A stretch of DNA of 64,000 nt from an uncultured Sphingobacteriaceae bacterium (GTDB lineage Bacteria; Bacteroidota; Bacteroidia; Sphingobacteriales; Sphingobacteriaceae): assembly GCA_946480915.1 (NCBI GenBank), contig CAMLLO010000001.1:228201-292200 (forward strand), given 5' to 3'. A model generated the notes under the pieces. It was not told the origin of the DNA. It searched no databases and saw nothing but the letters and a program-made list of their open reading frames with translations. Shown piece by piece: positions 17,881 to 25,513 of the stretch. The number at the start of each line of letters is the position of its first letter. Within the stretch, counting starts at the first letter, position 1. The position numbers were made by a program, and so were the translations under genes.

Positions 17881-18645
17881 ATGTTCAGTTTAAAAAATAA
17901 ACAGGCCGTAATTACCGGCGGCGGAAGCGGAATCGGAAAAGCAATTTCTCTGCTTTTCGCCCAGCAGGGGGCCATTGTTCACATCATAGAATTGAATTCT
18001 GACAATGCACAACAGGCTGTAAAAGAAATAAAGGAGAATGGAGCGGAGGCGTATTCGTATAGTGCGGACGTAAGCAAACAGGATCAAATTATTTCGGTTT
18101 TTAACAAGATCGGTAAGATTGATATCCTGGTAAATAATGCCGGAATTGCTCATGTAGGGAAAGTAGAAGGTACTTCTGAAGAAGATTTTGAAAGGGTATA
18201 TAGCGTAAATGTTAAGGGAGCATATAATTGCCTTTACGCAGCAGTTCCTTTAATGAAGGCACAGGGCGGTGGCGCTATCGTGAATATGGCATCCATTGCA
18301 TCTTCCGTTGGCATAGCCGATCGCTTTGCCTATTCAATGAGCAAAGGCGCTATCCATGCCATGAGTATGTCCATTGCTCGGGATTATTTAGATGATAAGA
18401 TCCGGAGCAACTCGATTTCACCGGCAAGGGTTCATACACCGTTTGTAGATGGATTCATTGCTAAAAACTATCCCGGTAAGGAAGAAGAAATATTTGAAAA
18501 ACTATCAAAAAGTCAGCCGATTGGCAGGATGGGTAAACCTGAAGAAGTTGCAGCATTAGCCCTTTTTCTATGTTCGGATGAAGCAGGCTTTATTACCGGC
18601 TGCGATTATCCTATTGATGGAGGATTTATAAAACTTAACAATTAA
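17881..18645 (+). CDS. SDR oxidoreductase, likely 2-keto-3-deoxy-L-fuconate dehydrogenase
   Basis: 254 residues, classical short-chain dehydrogenase: GGGSGIGK cofactor loop, NNAG, a catalytic Ser in NMASIAS and YSMSK. In the oxidative L-fucose pathway of Xanthomonas and others, an SDR oxidises 2-keto-3-deoxy-L-fuconate to the 2,4-diketo acid, and the next gene encodes the matching hydrolase. The assignment is by context; SDR specificity cannot be read from motifs alone. It lies 10 bp after the permease. Confidence 0.82.
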   Translation: MFSLKNKQAVITGGGSGIGKAISLLFAQQGAIVHIIELNSDNAQQAVKEIKENGAEAYSYSADVSKQDQIISVFNKIGKIDILVNNAGIAHVGKVEGTSEEDFERVYSVNVKGAYNCLYAAVPLMKAQGGGAIVNMASIASSVGIADRFAYSMSKGAIHAMSMSIARDYLDDKIRSNSISPARVHTPFVDGFIAKNYPGKEEEIFEKLSKSQPIGRMGKPEEVAALALFLCSDEAGFITGCDYPIDGGFIKLNN

Positions 18646-18657
18646 GGTAAAAACGAT

Positions 18658-19515
18658 ATGAAACTTATAAGATTCGGAGAACTTTACAAAGAGAAACCAG
18701 GAGTAATAATTGACGATGTGTACTATGATGTATCAGCTTTTGGGGAAGACTTTAATGAAAATTTTTTTGAAAGCGACGGACTTTCAAGACTTGAAAATTA
18801 CCTTAAAATAAATCAGGGGAAACTTCAGCCAATCCCCGAAGGCAGCCGTATCGGCTCACCAATTGCAAGACCATCAAAAATTCTTTGCATCGGCTTAAAC
18901 TATGCCGATCATGCCATTGAAACAGGTGCGCCGATTCCTCCTGAGCCGGTTTTATTTATGAAATCCACCACGGCCTTAGTAGGTCCCTTTGACAATATCG
19001 TTATCCCTAAAAACTCAGTGAAAACCGACTGGGAAGTTGAGTTAGCCTTTGTAATAGGCAAAAAAGCGAGTTACGTAGACGAGTCGGAAGCTATGGATTA
19101 TGTAGCCGGATATTGTTTGCATAATGATGTTTCTGAGCGGGCTTTTCAGCTTGAACGCAATGGAACCTGGGATAAAGGTAAAGGTTGTGATACATTTGCA
19201 CCAATTGGTCCGTTTTTGGCAACAAAGGACGAGATCAGCGATCCTGACAACCTTCGTCTTTGGCTGAATGTAAACGGTCAAAAGATGCAGGACGGAAATA
19301 CTAAAACATTTATTTTCAAAATCCCTTTTCTTATTTCCTACTTAAGCCAGTTCATGACATTGCTTCCGGGAGACATAATCTCCACAGGAACTCCGGCTGG
19401 TGTTGGCTTAGGCTTTAATCCGCCGGTGTATTTAAAGGCGGGAGATGTTGTAGAACTTGGTATTGATGGCTTAGGAACTTCAACTCAAAAAGTTGTCGCT
19501 TATGAAAAGAATTGA
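18658..19515 (+). CDS. Fumarylacetoacetate-hydrolase-family enzyme, likely 2,4-diketo-3-deoxy-L-fuconate hydrolase
   Basis: 285 residues. The FAH C-terminal catalytic domain is clear: ILCIGLNYADHAIE, the metal-binding Glu pair in DWEVELAFVIG, GKGCDTFAPIGP and STGTPAGVG near the end. The N-terminal 60 residues match the small domain of the 2,4-diketo-3-deoxy-L-fuconate hydrolase subgroup. This enzyme would cleave the diketo acid to pyruvate and L-lactate. An alternative is an acylpyruvase or other 2-keto acid hydrolase. Its last 14 bases overlap the lactonase start. Confidence 0.85.
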   Translation: MKLIRFGELYKEKPGVIIDDVYYDVSAFGEDFNENFFESDGLSRLENYLKINQGKLQPIPEGSRIGSPIARPSKILCIGLNYADHAIETGAPIPPEPVLFMKSTTALVGPFDNIVIPKNSVKTDWEVELAFVIGKKASYVDESEAMDYVAGYCLHNDVSERAFQLERNGTWDKGKGCDTFAPIGPFLATKDEISDPDNLRLWLNVNGQKMQDGNTKTFIFKIPFLISYLSQFMTLLPGDIISTGTPAGVGLGFNPPVYLKAGDVVELGIDGLGTSTQKVVAYEKN

Positions 19516-20338
19516 TTCACATCAACACTTCTGGCGCTTTGATCCGGTAAGGGACTCGTGGATAAATGAGGATATGAAAACTATCCAGCGCGATTTTTTA
19601 CCCGAAGATCTGGCTCCAATCCTTACAGAAAATAAAGTGGATGGATGTGTAGCTGTTCAGGCTGATCAATCAGAAGAGCAAAATGCTTTTCTTCTTGAAC
19701 TTGCTGCGGCTAATCCTTTTATCAAAGGAGTTGTTGGTTGGGTCGACCTGAGAGCAAATAATATAAAAGATAGTCTGGATTTTTACAAAGGCTTTGATAA
19801 GATGAAAGGCTTCCGCCATGTCTTACAAGGCGAAGAAGACCGGTCGTTAATGCTGAGGAGCGAATTTAAAAGAGGTATTTCTTTATTGGAAGATTACGAA
19901 TATACCTACGACATTCTCATTTACCCCGACCAGTTGAAATATACAGAGGAGTTTGTTAAGAGTTTTCCGCACCAGCGGTTTGTGATAGATCATATCGCCA
20001 AGCCAAACATAAAAGGGAAAGACCTGGACGAATGGGCTAAAGATATCAGCGCGGTTGCACGATATTCTAACGTCAGCTGTAAAGTTTCGGGCATGGTTAC
20101 CGAAGCCGATTGGCAAAACTGGCAGTCGGAAGATTTTAACCCTTATCTTGAGGTGGTTTTTGAAGCATTCGGCACTAACAGGGTAATGTTCGGGTCAGAC
20201 TGGCCGGTTTGCGAAGTTGCCGGTGGTTATTCTAAAGTGATTGAATTGGTCCGAAATTATACCTCGCAATTGTCAGCGCACGAACAAGAGCTTTTTTGGG
20301 GCAGAAATGCTATAGATTTTTACAATTTAACTAATTAA
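19502..20338 (+). CDS. Amidohydrolase-family lactonase, likely L-fuconolactonase
   Basis: 278 residues, COG3618 type. RIDSHQHFW at the N-terminus carries the HxH metal motif, IDHIAKP provides the next His, and MFGSDWPVC holds the Asp. L-fuconolactonases and related sugar-acid lactonases of this family hydrolyse the lactone made by L-fucose dehydrogenase. The first ATG, at 19502, fits the family start; an in-frame TTG nine bases upstream is unlikely. Overlap with the preceding gene suggests coupling. Confidence 0.86.
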   Translation: MKRIDSHQHFWRFDPVRDSWINEDMKTIQRDFLPEDLAPILTENKVDGCVAVQADQSEEQNAFLLELAAANPFIKGVVGWVDLRANNIKDSLDFYKGFDKMKGFRHVLQGEEDRSLMLRSEFKRGISLLEDYEYTYDILIYPDQLKYTEEFVKSFPHQRFVIDHIAKPNIKGKDLDEWAKDISAVARYSNVSCKVSGMVTEADWQNWQSEDFNPYLEVVFEAFGTNRVMFGSDWPVCEVAGGYSKVIELVRNYTSQLSAHEQELFWGRNAIDFYNLTN

Positions 20339-20373
20339 CATCTGGCCCGTTGGTGGCGGATAATTTTTAATCA

Positions 20374-21162
20374 ATGGATTTACAACTAAAAGATAAAGTA
20401 ATCATAGTAAGCGGTGGTGCCAAAGGCATCGGTGCCGGCATTGTAAAAACTCTGGCGAATGAAGGCTCTATTCCCGTAATTGTTGGAAGAAATGAGGAGG
20501 ACAATTTAAGCACACTTGCCGAAATTGAAGCTGCAGGCGGAAAAGGCTTCCAGGTATCTGCTGAACTTACTAAGCCCGAGGAGTGCGCTCGCGTTATAAA
20601 TGAAGTAATAGCAAAATTCGGAAGAATTGAAGGTTTGGTAAATAATGCAGGTGTGAACGATGGTGTAGGTTTAGAAAATGGCACCTATGAAAAGTTCATG
20701 GAATCTCTTCACCGCAATGTTGTGCATTATTATTTATTGGCTCATTACGCGCTTCCAGAGCTGAAAAAATCAAAAGGGGCGATTGTAAATATAAGTTCTA
20801 AAACTGCCGAAACGGGCCAGGGAGGTACGTCCGCATATGCCGCCGCTAATGGTGGCCGTAATGCGTTAACTCGTGAGTGGGCTGTTGAACTGTTAAAATA
20901 TAGCATTCGTGTAAACGCAATAATTGTTGCAGAGTCATGGACACCCGCGTACGAAAAGTGGATTAAAACATTGCCAAACCCTGAAGAGAAATTAAAAGAA
21001 ATTACAGATAAAATACCTTTCGAAAATAGAATGACCACACCGGAAGAACTGGGTAATGCAACAGCATTTTTGTTGTCGCCTTGCTCAAGCCATACAACCG
21101 GTCAGTTAATTCATGTTGATGGAGGTTATGTGCACTTGGATCGCGCTTTAGCGAATGCTTAA
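20374..21162 (+). CDS. SDR oxidoreductase, likely L-fucose dehydrogenase, with Asn replacing catalytic Lys
   Basis: 262 residues. The NAD(P) loop GGAKGIG, NNAG, ISSK and the C-terminal HTTGQLIHVDGGYVHLDRAL match proteobacterial L-fucose dehydrogenases, the first enzyme of the pathway (L-fucose to L-fuconolactone). The active site is odd: the YxxxK motif reads Y155-A-A-A-N159, so the catalytic Lys position is Asn. In the recalled proteobacterial relatives this site is YAASK. I think similar YAAAN forms exist in other Bacteroidota but cannot verify it here. Either the enzyme uses another residue or the change has functional consequences. Confidence 0.82.
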   Translation: MDLQLKDKVIIVSGGAKGIGAGIVKTLANEGSIPVIVGRNEEDNLSTLAEIEAAGGKGFQVSAELTKPEECARVINEVIAKFGRIEGLVNNAGVNDGVGLENGTYEKFMESLHRNVVHYYLLAHYALPELKKSKGAIVNISSKTAETGQGGTSAYAAANGGRNALTREWAVELLKYSIRVNAIIVAESWTPAYEKWIKTLPNPEEKLKEITDKIPFENRMTTPEELGNATAFLLSPCSSHTTGQLIHVDGGYVHLDRALANA

Positions 21163-21168
21163 AATATT

Positions 21169-22185
21169 ATGAAAACTTTAGTTTGTACAACACCCGGAGC
21201 TTTTGAATATCAGCAAGGAGAATATCCTGCGGCAGCGAAAGATCACTCTATATTAAAAATAAAACGGATCGGAATCTGTGGAACAGATTTGCATGCCTTC
21301 GAAGGTACTCAACCTTTTTTTGAATATCCGAGGATTTTGGGTCATGAACTGGCCTGCGAATTTGTTAGCGGAGATAACGCGGAGGGATTTAAGGCGGGAG
21401 AGGCTGTAACATTTATTCCATACTTCTATTGTGGCGAATGTATTGCTTGTCGTTCAGGAAAATCAAATTGCTGTGTCAATATTAAGGTTTGCGGCGTTCA
21501 TATGCATGGAGGAATGGCCGAATATCTCTCGGTCCCGTCTTACTCTTTAATCCATGGCGAAGGTCTGAGCTATGATGAACTGGCCCTTGTGGAACCCTTG
21601 GCTATTGGAGCCCATGGTGTAAGAAGAGCGGACGTTAAAAAAGATGAATTTGTTTTGGTGATAGGAGCGGGTCCCATCGGTCTCGGTATTATGGAATTCG
21701 CCAGAATTGCCGGTGGGAAGGTGATTGCGATGGACATTAACGACCAACGACTGACTTTCTGTAAGGAAAAGCTGAACGTACATCATACCATAAATCCAAT
21801 GACTGATGATGTAATTGCTAAGTTAAAAGAAATTACAAATGGTGATTTTCCTACAGTTGTAATTGATGCGACCGGAAGTCTTAAAGCAATTAATAATGGT
21901 TTTCAATATTTGGCTCATGGAGCACGCTACGTTCTGGTTGGTCTGCAAAAAGGGGAGTTAAGTATTAGTCACCCCGAGTTTCACAAGCGCGAAGCCACTT
22001 TAATGAGTAGCAGAAACGCGACCCGTGATGATTTTGAGCACGTAATTGCTTGCATGAAAAACGGTCTGGTAAATCCGGCAACATATATTACTCACCGCGT
22101 TACATTTGATCAGGTGAAAGATGAGTTCAAAGGCTGGCTCAATCCTGCCAACGGAGTGATAAAAGCAATGATAGAAGTTGATTAG
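21169..22185 (+). CDS. Zinc-dependent medium-chain alcohol dehydrogenase
   Basis: 338 residues. Catalytic-zinc ligands appear as C37 in GICGTD and H59-E60 in LGHE. The structural-zinc loop has C88, C91 and C94 and a fourth Cys at 101-102. The Rossmann motif is GAGPIGLG. It belongs with sorbitol/L-threonine-dehydrogenase-like enzymes. In the operon it could be a second sugar dehydrogenase, or could handle a product such as L-lactaldehyde or L-lactate; which one cannot be decided from sequence. It starts 6 bp after the SDR. Confidence 0.88.
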   Translation: MKTLVCTTPGAFEYQQGEYPAAAKDHSILKIKRIGICGTDLHAFEGTQPFFEYPRILGHELACEFVSGDNAEGFKAGEAVTFIPYFYCGECIACRSGKSNCCVNIKVCGVHMHGGMAEYLSVPSYSLIHGEGLSYDELALVEPLAIGAHGVRRADVKKDEFVLVIGAGPIGLGIMEFARIAGGKVIAMDINDQRLTFCKEKLNVHHTINPMTDDVIAKLKEITNGDFPTVVIDATGSLKAINNGFQYLAHGARYVLVGLQKGELSISHPEFHKREATLMSSRNATRDDFEHVIACMKNGLVNPATYITHRVTFDQVKDEFKGWLNPANGVIKAMIEVD

Positions 22186-22196
22186 CTTTAAATATA

Positions 22197-22316
22197 ATGA
22201 AAACATTTGTACTGTCAGCCATCACTGTTATTGGTCTGGTGGCGACCAGTACATTCGGTGCGCAAACTAGTATTGATGTTTATCTTTTATTGCGACCAGG
22301 CCAGGCTATCTCATAA
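22197..22316 (+). pseudogene. Signal-peptide remnant of a secreted protein
   Basis: An ATG 11 bp after the alcohol dehydrogenase stop opens a 39-residue frame. It begins with a typical signal peptide (KTFVLSAITVIGLVATSTFG, then AQ) and loses any protein character after about residue 25, reaching a stop at 22314. The 5' end looks like a real operon gene whose body has been deleted; its 3' half runs antisense through a second remnant. It could alternatively be a short secreted peptide. Confidence 0.5.
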
Positions 22317-22369
22317 AAATTTTCCTCCGGATCAAAGTAAACACGTTCGCATTCACCCCTATCCAAAGA
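22280..22369 (-). pseudogene. C-terminal remnant of a VOC (glyoxalase-like) protein
   Basis: Reading leftward, 29 residues precede a stop and include RVYFDPEENFYEIAWPG, which resembles the last strand pair of VOC-superfamily proteins (vyFrDPdGnlyEiaw). The Glu of YEI would be the metal ligand. An in-frame TGA at 22370-22372 cuts it off from any upstream sequence, so it is a degenerate tail. It lies antisense across the end of the signal-peptide remnant, which suggests that a deletion joined two convergent genes here. Confidence 0.45.
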
Positions 22370-22743
22370 TCATATTCATGGCACCTCCGGAACTTTACAG
22401 CTTGGATTCGTATGGCTGACGCTCTATCGAAATAATTCGCGTTTTTCGATTTTCCGATTGTAACAAATTTATATTTTTCTTAACGCTCTACACTTTTACT
22501 AAGCTTCGGTTTTGGAATAAAGTTTCTGAACTCATACATTTGCTATTCAACTAAGTTGAATTAAATTCAATTACTGTCAACTTCTGGCAATTTAGTGCCG
22601 GTCGGATCACTGTGCCTGGATACTTAGTAAAAGTAAAGAGCGTTATCACTAACCACTATACTTTAGTTTAAATGAAAGCGGAGGAATCGGCCGCTATATA
22701 AATGCGAATTAAAACGAATAATAATTGATTTAACTAACATAAC
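22370..22743. other. Intergenic region, 374 bp, no intact gene
   Basis: AT-rich, without a credible reading frame in either strand. It holds a promoter-like pair at 22511-22542 and near-palindromic AT-rich sequence around 22550-22575 (TTGAATTAAATTCAA). The remainder shows nothing I can name. Confidence 0.6.
22511..22542 (+). promoter_or_regulatory. Candidate Bacteroidetes promoter (-33 TTTG / -7 TACATTTG)
   Basis: TTTG (22511-22514) is spaced 20 bp from TACATTTG (22535-22542), matching the TTTG-N(~20)-TAnnTTTG arrangement. It would give a 5' leader of roughly 200 nt for the propeller dehydrogenase. An AT-rich near-palindrome lies just downstream and could be an operator. Confidence 0.45.
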
Positions 22744-23994
22744 TTGAAATACAGAACGAAAATCTATAGCATATTAACAGGCTTTGGCTTGTCTGCATTA
22801 GCATTGCAGTCAAATGCTCAAACGGCAGGTTTGACAATCCCTTCTGGCTTCAAAGCCGAGATTATAGCGGAAGGCACCGGGAAACCGAGGCATATAGCTG
22901 TAACTAAAACGGGCGATATTTATGTCAAACTCTTCAGAAAAGTAGAAGACAAAGGTATTTTAATGCTTCAGGATAAAGATGGGGATGGCAAATACGAAAC
23001 TAAAACAAGCTTTGGTAATTATGTCGGAACTGGTATTTATTTAAAGGATGGATATTTATATGCATCATCGGATGAGGAGGTTTTCAGATACAAGCTCGAT
23101 GCAAACGAGCACGTGATCAATCCGAATAAACCCGATACACTGGTTAGAGGCCTTGTTAATAAACGACAACATGAGTCAAAGTCTCTAGTACTGGACAATG
23201 CAGGAAATATGTATGTAAACATTGGGGCTCCCTCGAACTCCTGTCAGGTGAATGATCGTCAGCAAGGCTCTCCCGGCCAGGCAGATTGTCCACTTCTCGA
23301 AACGGCAGGCGGTATCTGGCAATTTAAAATTGATAAATTTAATCAAAGCTATGCTGAAGGAGTAAGATATGCCACAGGCTTGAGAAATGTTGTCGGACTT
23401 GACTGGAACACACAAAATAATACCTTGTTTGTTATGCAACATGGCAGGGATCAGCTAACGATGTTTCCTGAATTGTATAATACTAAGCAATCTGCCGAAC
23501 TACCTGCAGAATGTATGTATATGATTAAAAAGGGGGACAATGCCGGCTGGCCATATATTTATTACGACCCATTTCAAAAGAAAAAGATTATTGCGCCTGA
23601 ATATGGCGGAGACGGAAAGAAGGACGGAGATAGTAAATATATCGATCCTGTAGTTGCTTTCCCGGCCCATATGGCACCGAATGGACTTTTGTTTTACACT
23701 GGCAAAATGTTTCCTGAGAAATATAGAAATGGCGCATTTGTAGCTTTTCATGGATCATGGAACCGATCGCCAGAGCCCCAAAAAGGTTTTCTTGTAGCTT
23801 TTGTTCCTTTTAAAGATGGTAAGCCTTCCGGCGAATGGGAAACTTTTGCGGATGGCTTTTCGGGTTCGCCAGAGAAAACAGCTTCGGGTCGGGCAGACCA
23901 TAAGCCATGCGGACTTGCTATGGGCCCAGATGGTTCATTGTATGTTACTGACGACGCTAAAGGCGCCATTTATAAAATTTCGTATCATAAATAA
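22744..23994 (+). CDS. PQQ-type beta-propeller sugar (sorbosone-like) dehydrogenase, secreted
   Basis: 416 residues from a TTG start; an in-frame stop nine bases upstream and the signal peptide directly after the TTG (ending LQSNAQ) force this start. The body is a six-bladed propeller like soluble PQQ glucose/L-sorbosone dehydrogenases: IPSGFKAEIIA, YATGLRNVVGLDWN, MQHGRDQL and DNAGWPYIYYDPF. It would act in the periplasm on sugars or sugar aldehydes. The next gene encodes a cytochrome c nine bases downstream, a plausible electron acceptor. Whether PQQ is bound cannot be seen, and many homologues are uncharacterised. Confidence 0.85.
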   Translation: MKYRTKIYSILTGFGLSALALQSNAQTAGLTIPSGFKAEIIAEGTGKPRHIAVTKTGDIYVKLFRKVEDKGILMLQDKDGDGKYETKTSFGNYVGTGIYLKDGYLYASSDEEVFRYKLDANEHVINPNKPDTLVRGLVNKRQHESKSLVLDNAGNMYVNIGAPSNSCQVNDRQQGSPGQADCPLLETAGGIWQFKIDKFNQSYAEGVRYATGLRNVVGLDWNTQNNTLFVMQHGRDQLTMFPELYNTKQSAELPAECMYMIKKGDNAGWPYIYYDPFQKKKIIAPEYGGDGKKDGDSKYIDPVVAFPAHMAPNGLLFYTGKMFPEKYRNGAFVAFHGSWNRSPEPQKGFLVAFVPFKDGKPSGEWETFADGFSGSPEKTASGRADHKPCGLAMGPDGSLYVTDDAKGAIYKISYHK

Positions 23995-24002
23995 TTTCTG
24001 TC

Positions 24003-24455
24003 GTGAAAAAAATATCAATCGTTCTATTAGTTGCTTCAGTTTTTTCTTTCTCGTCTTTTGCACAAACTAAAAAACCGGCAACGGGCTCAAAAACTGCAAA
24101 AAAGCCTGCAACTGCCGCCGTTTCTCCAGCAACTTTGCAAAGAGGGAAAGTGGTATATAACACATATTGTGTGGCTTGCCATCAGCCTGATGGCGGTGGG
24201 GTGCCTAGTATGAATGCTCCCATTGTAAAGACATCCTACGTGCTGGGGCCGAAAAATAGACTTATAGATATCCTGCTTAAAGGAATGCAGGATGTTGAAA
24301 TTGATGGCGAAACGTATTCAAACGTGATGCCTTCTCATAGTTTCCTTACTAACCAGCAAATAGCTGATGTTTTAACATATGTTCGTAATAACTTCGGCAA
24401 CAAAGCAAGTGCTGTTACTGTTGCTGAAGTAGCTGCTGTTAGGAACAAAAAATAA
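24003..24455 (+). CDS. Small secreted c-type cytochrome
   Basis: 150 residues, GTG start. A signal peptide (LLVASVFSFSSFAQ) and a Lys/Ala/Thr-rich linker precede a class-I cytochrome c domain with CVACHQPDGGGVP (heme attachment) and VMPSHSFL (axial Met), ending in NQQIADVLTYVRNNFGN. It lies eight bases after the propeller dehydrogenase and is probably its electron acceptor in the periplasm. Confidence 0.93.
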   Translation: MKKISIVLLVASVFSFSSFAQTKKPATGSKTAKKPATAAVSPATLQRGKVVYNTYCVACHQPDGGGVPSMNAPIVKTSYVLGPKNRLIDILLKGMQDVEIDGETYSNVMPSHSFLTNQQIADVLTYVRNNFGNKASAVTVAEVAAVRNKK

Positions 24456-24465
24456 TTGCAAGTTG

Positions 24466-25449
24466 ATGAATTATAGAAAATTTAAAAATGTACTTGTTTC
24501 GGAAGTTGGTTTAGGTACCTGGCAATTAGGTAGCGCCGATTGGGGAAACATGAATGAAGACGAAGCTTTTGCGATATTAAACAAGTTTGTAGAACTGGGA
24601 GGCAACTTCATTGATACAGCTGATGTTTATGGCATGGGAATCAGCGAACGCTATATCGGCAAATTTTTGAAAACAACCGATAAAGAACTAATCATAGCAA
24701 GTAAATTAGGCAGACGCAGCGATGGTGACAATGGTTGGCCCCAAAACTTCAGCTATGACGGAATGCGTGCTCATGTAGAATCCTCGCTTAATAATTTGGG
24801 CCTGCAATCTCTGTTTCTCGAGCAATTACATTGTATCCCTGAAGAGGAATTACGTGCTGGAAATGTATTCAACCATCTGCGTAAGCTGCAGGATGAAGGC
24901 TTGATTCAAAACTGGGGAGTAAGTGTAGAAACTGCCGAAGAAGCTCTGATCTGCCTTGAGCAGGAAGGCATCGCTTCACTTCAGATTATTTTTAATTTAT
25001 TCAGACAGCATTATTCAGAGGAATTTTTTGCTAAAGCAAAAGAAAAAAAGGTCGCATTAATTGTCCGTGTTCCGCTTGCAAGCGGGTTGCTAAGCGGCAA
25101 GTATAATTTAGGTAGTTCTTTTTCGAAAAATGATCACCGAAACTACAATGCTAATGGCGAATCGTTTAACGTGGGTGAGACTTTTTCCGGCGTTGAATTT
25201 TCAAAAGGTGTAACTCTGGCTAACCGTATTGCCGATAAACTTCCGGATAAACGCACCGCACAGTGGGCAATTCGGTGGATTTTGGATCATCCCGAAGTAA
25301 CTACGGTTATCCCGGGTGCTACTAAAGTTAGTCAGGTTGAGAGTAATATGGCCGCGTCAAGCCTGCCTTCCCTTTCGGAAGATACTCACAGACAATTAAG
25401 TGAATTATACGCTGAGGAAATACAGCCCAATATCAGAGGAAGATTTTAG
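24466..25449 (+). CDS. Aldo/keto reductase
   Basis: 327 residues, TIM-barrel NADPH-dependent reductase. The catalytic tetrad is visible: Asp and Tyr in DTADVYG, Lys in IIASKLGRR and His in EQLHCIP. The cofactor region IPGATKVSQVESN is near the C-terminus. Substrate unknown. I start at the ATG at 24466; an in-frame TTG immediately before it is less likely. The gene follows the cytochrome closely, perhaps in the same transcript. Confidence 0.9.
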   Translation: MNYRKFKNVLVSEVGLGTWQLGSADWGNMNEDEAFAILNKFVELGGNFIDTADVYGMGISERYIGKFLKTTDKELIIASKLGRRSDGDNGWPQNFSYDGMRAHVESSLNNLGLQSLFLEQLHCIPEEELRAGNVFNHLRKLQDEGLIQNWGVSVETAEEALICLEQEGIASLQIIFNLFRQHYSEEFFAKAKEKKVALIVRVPLASGLLSGKYNLGSSFSKNDHRNYNANGESFNVGETFSGVEFSKGVTLANRIADKLPDKRTAQWAIRWILDHPEVTTVIPGATKVSQVESNMAASSLPSLSEDTHRQLSELYAEEIQPNIRGRF

Positions 25450-25513
25450 GTCCTAAAACGGATTAACCCACGATTGCAGTATTCTGCTTTTACGTTCAAA
25501 TCAATTTTTCTTT

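Noticed and set aside
22207..22419. 70-residue plus-strand frame as a gene
   Set aside because: Its sequence has no protein character and crosses the two remnants; the signal-peptide frame and the minus-strand VOC tail explain the region better.
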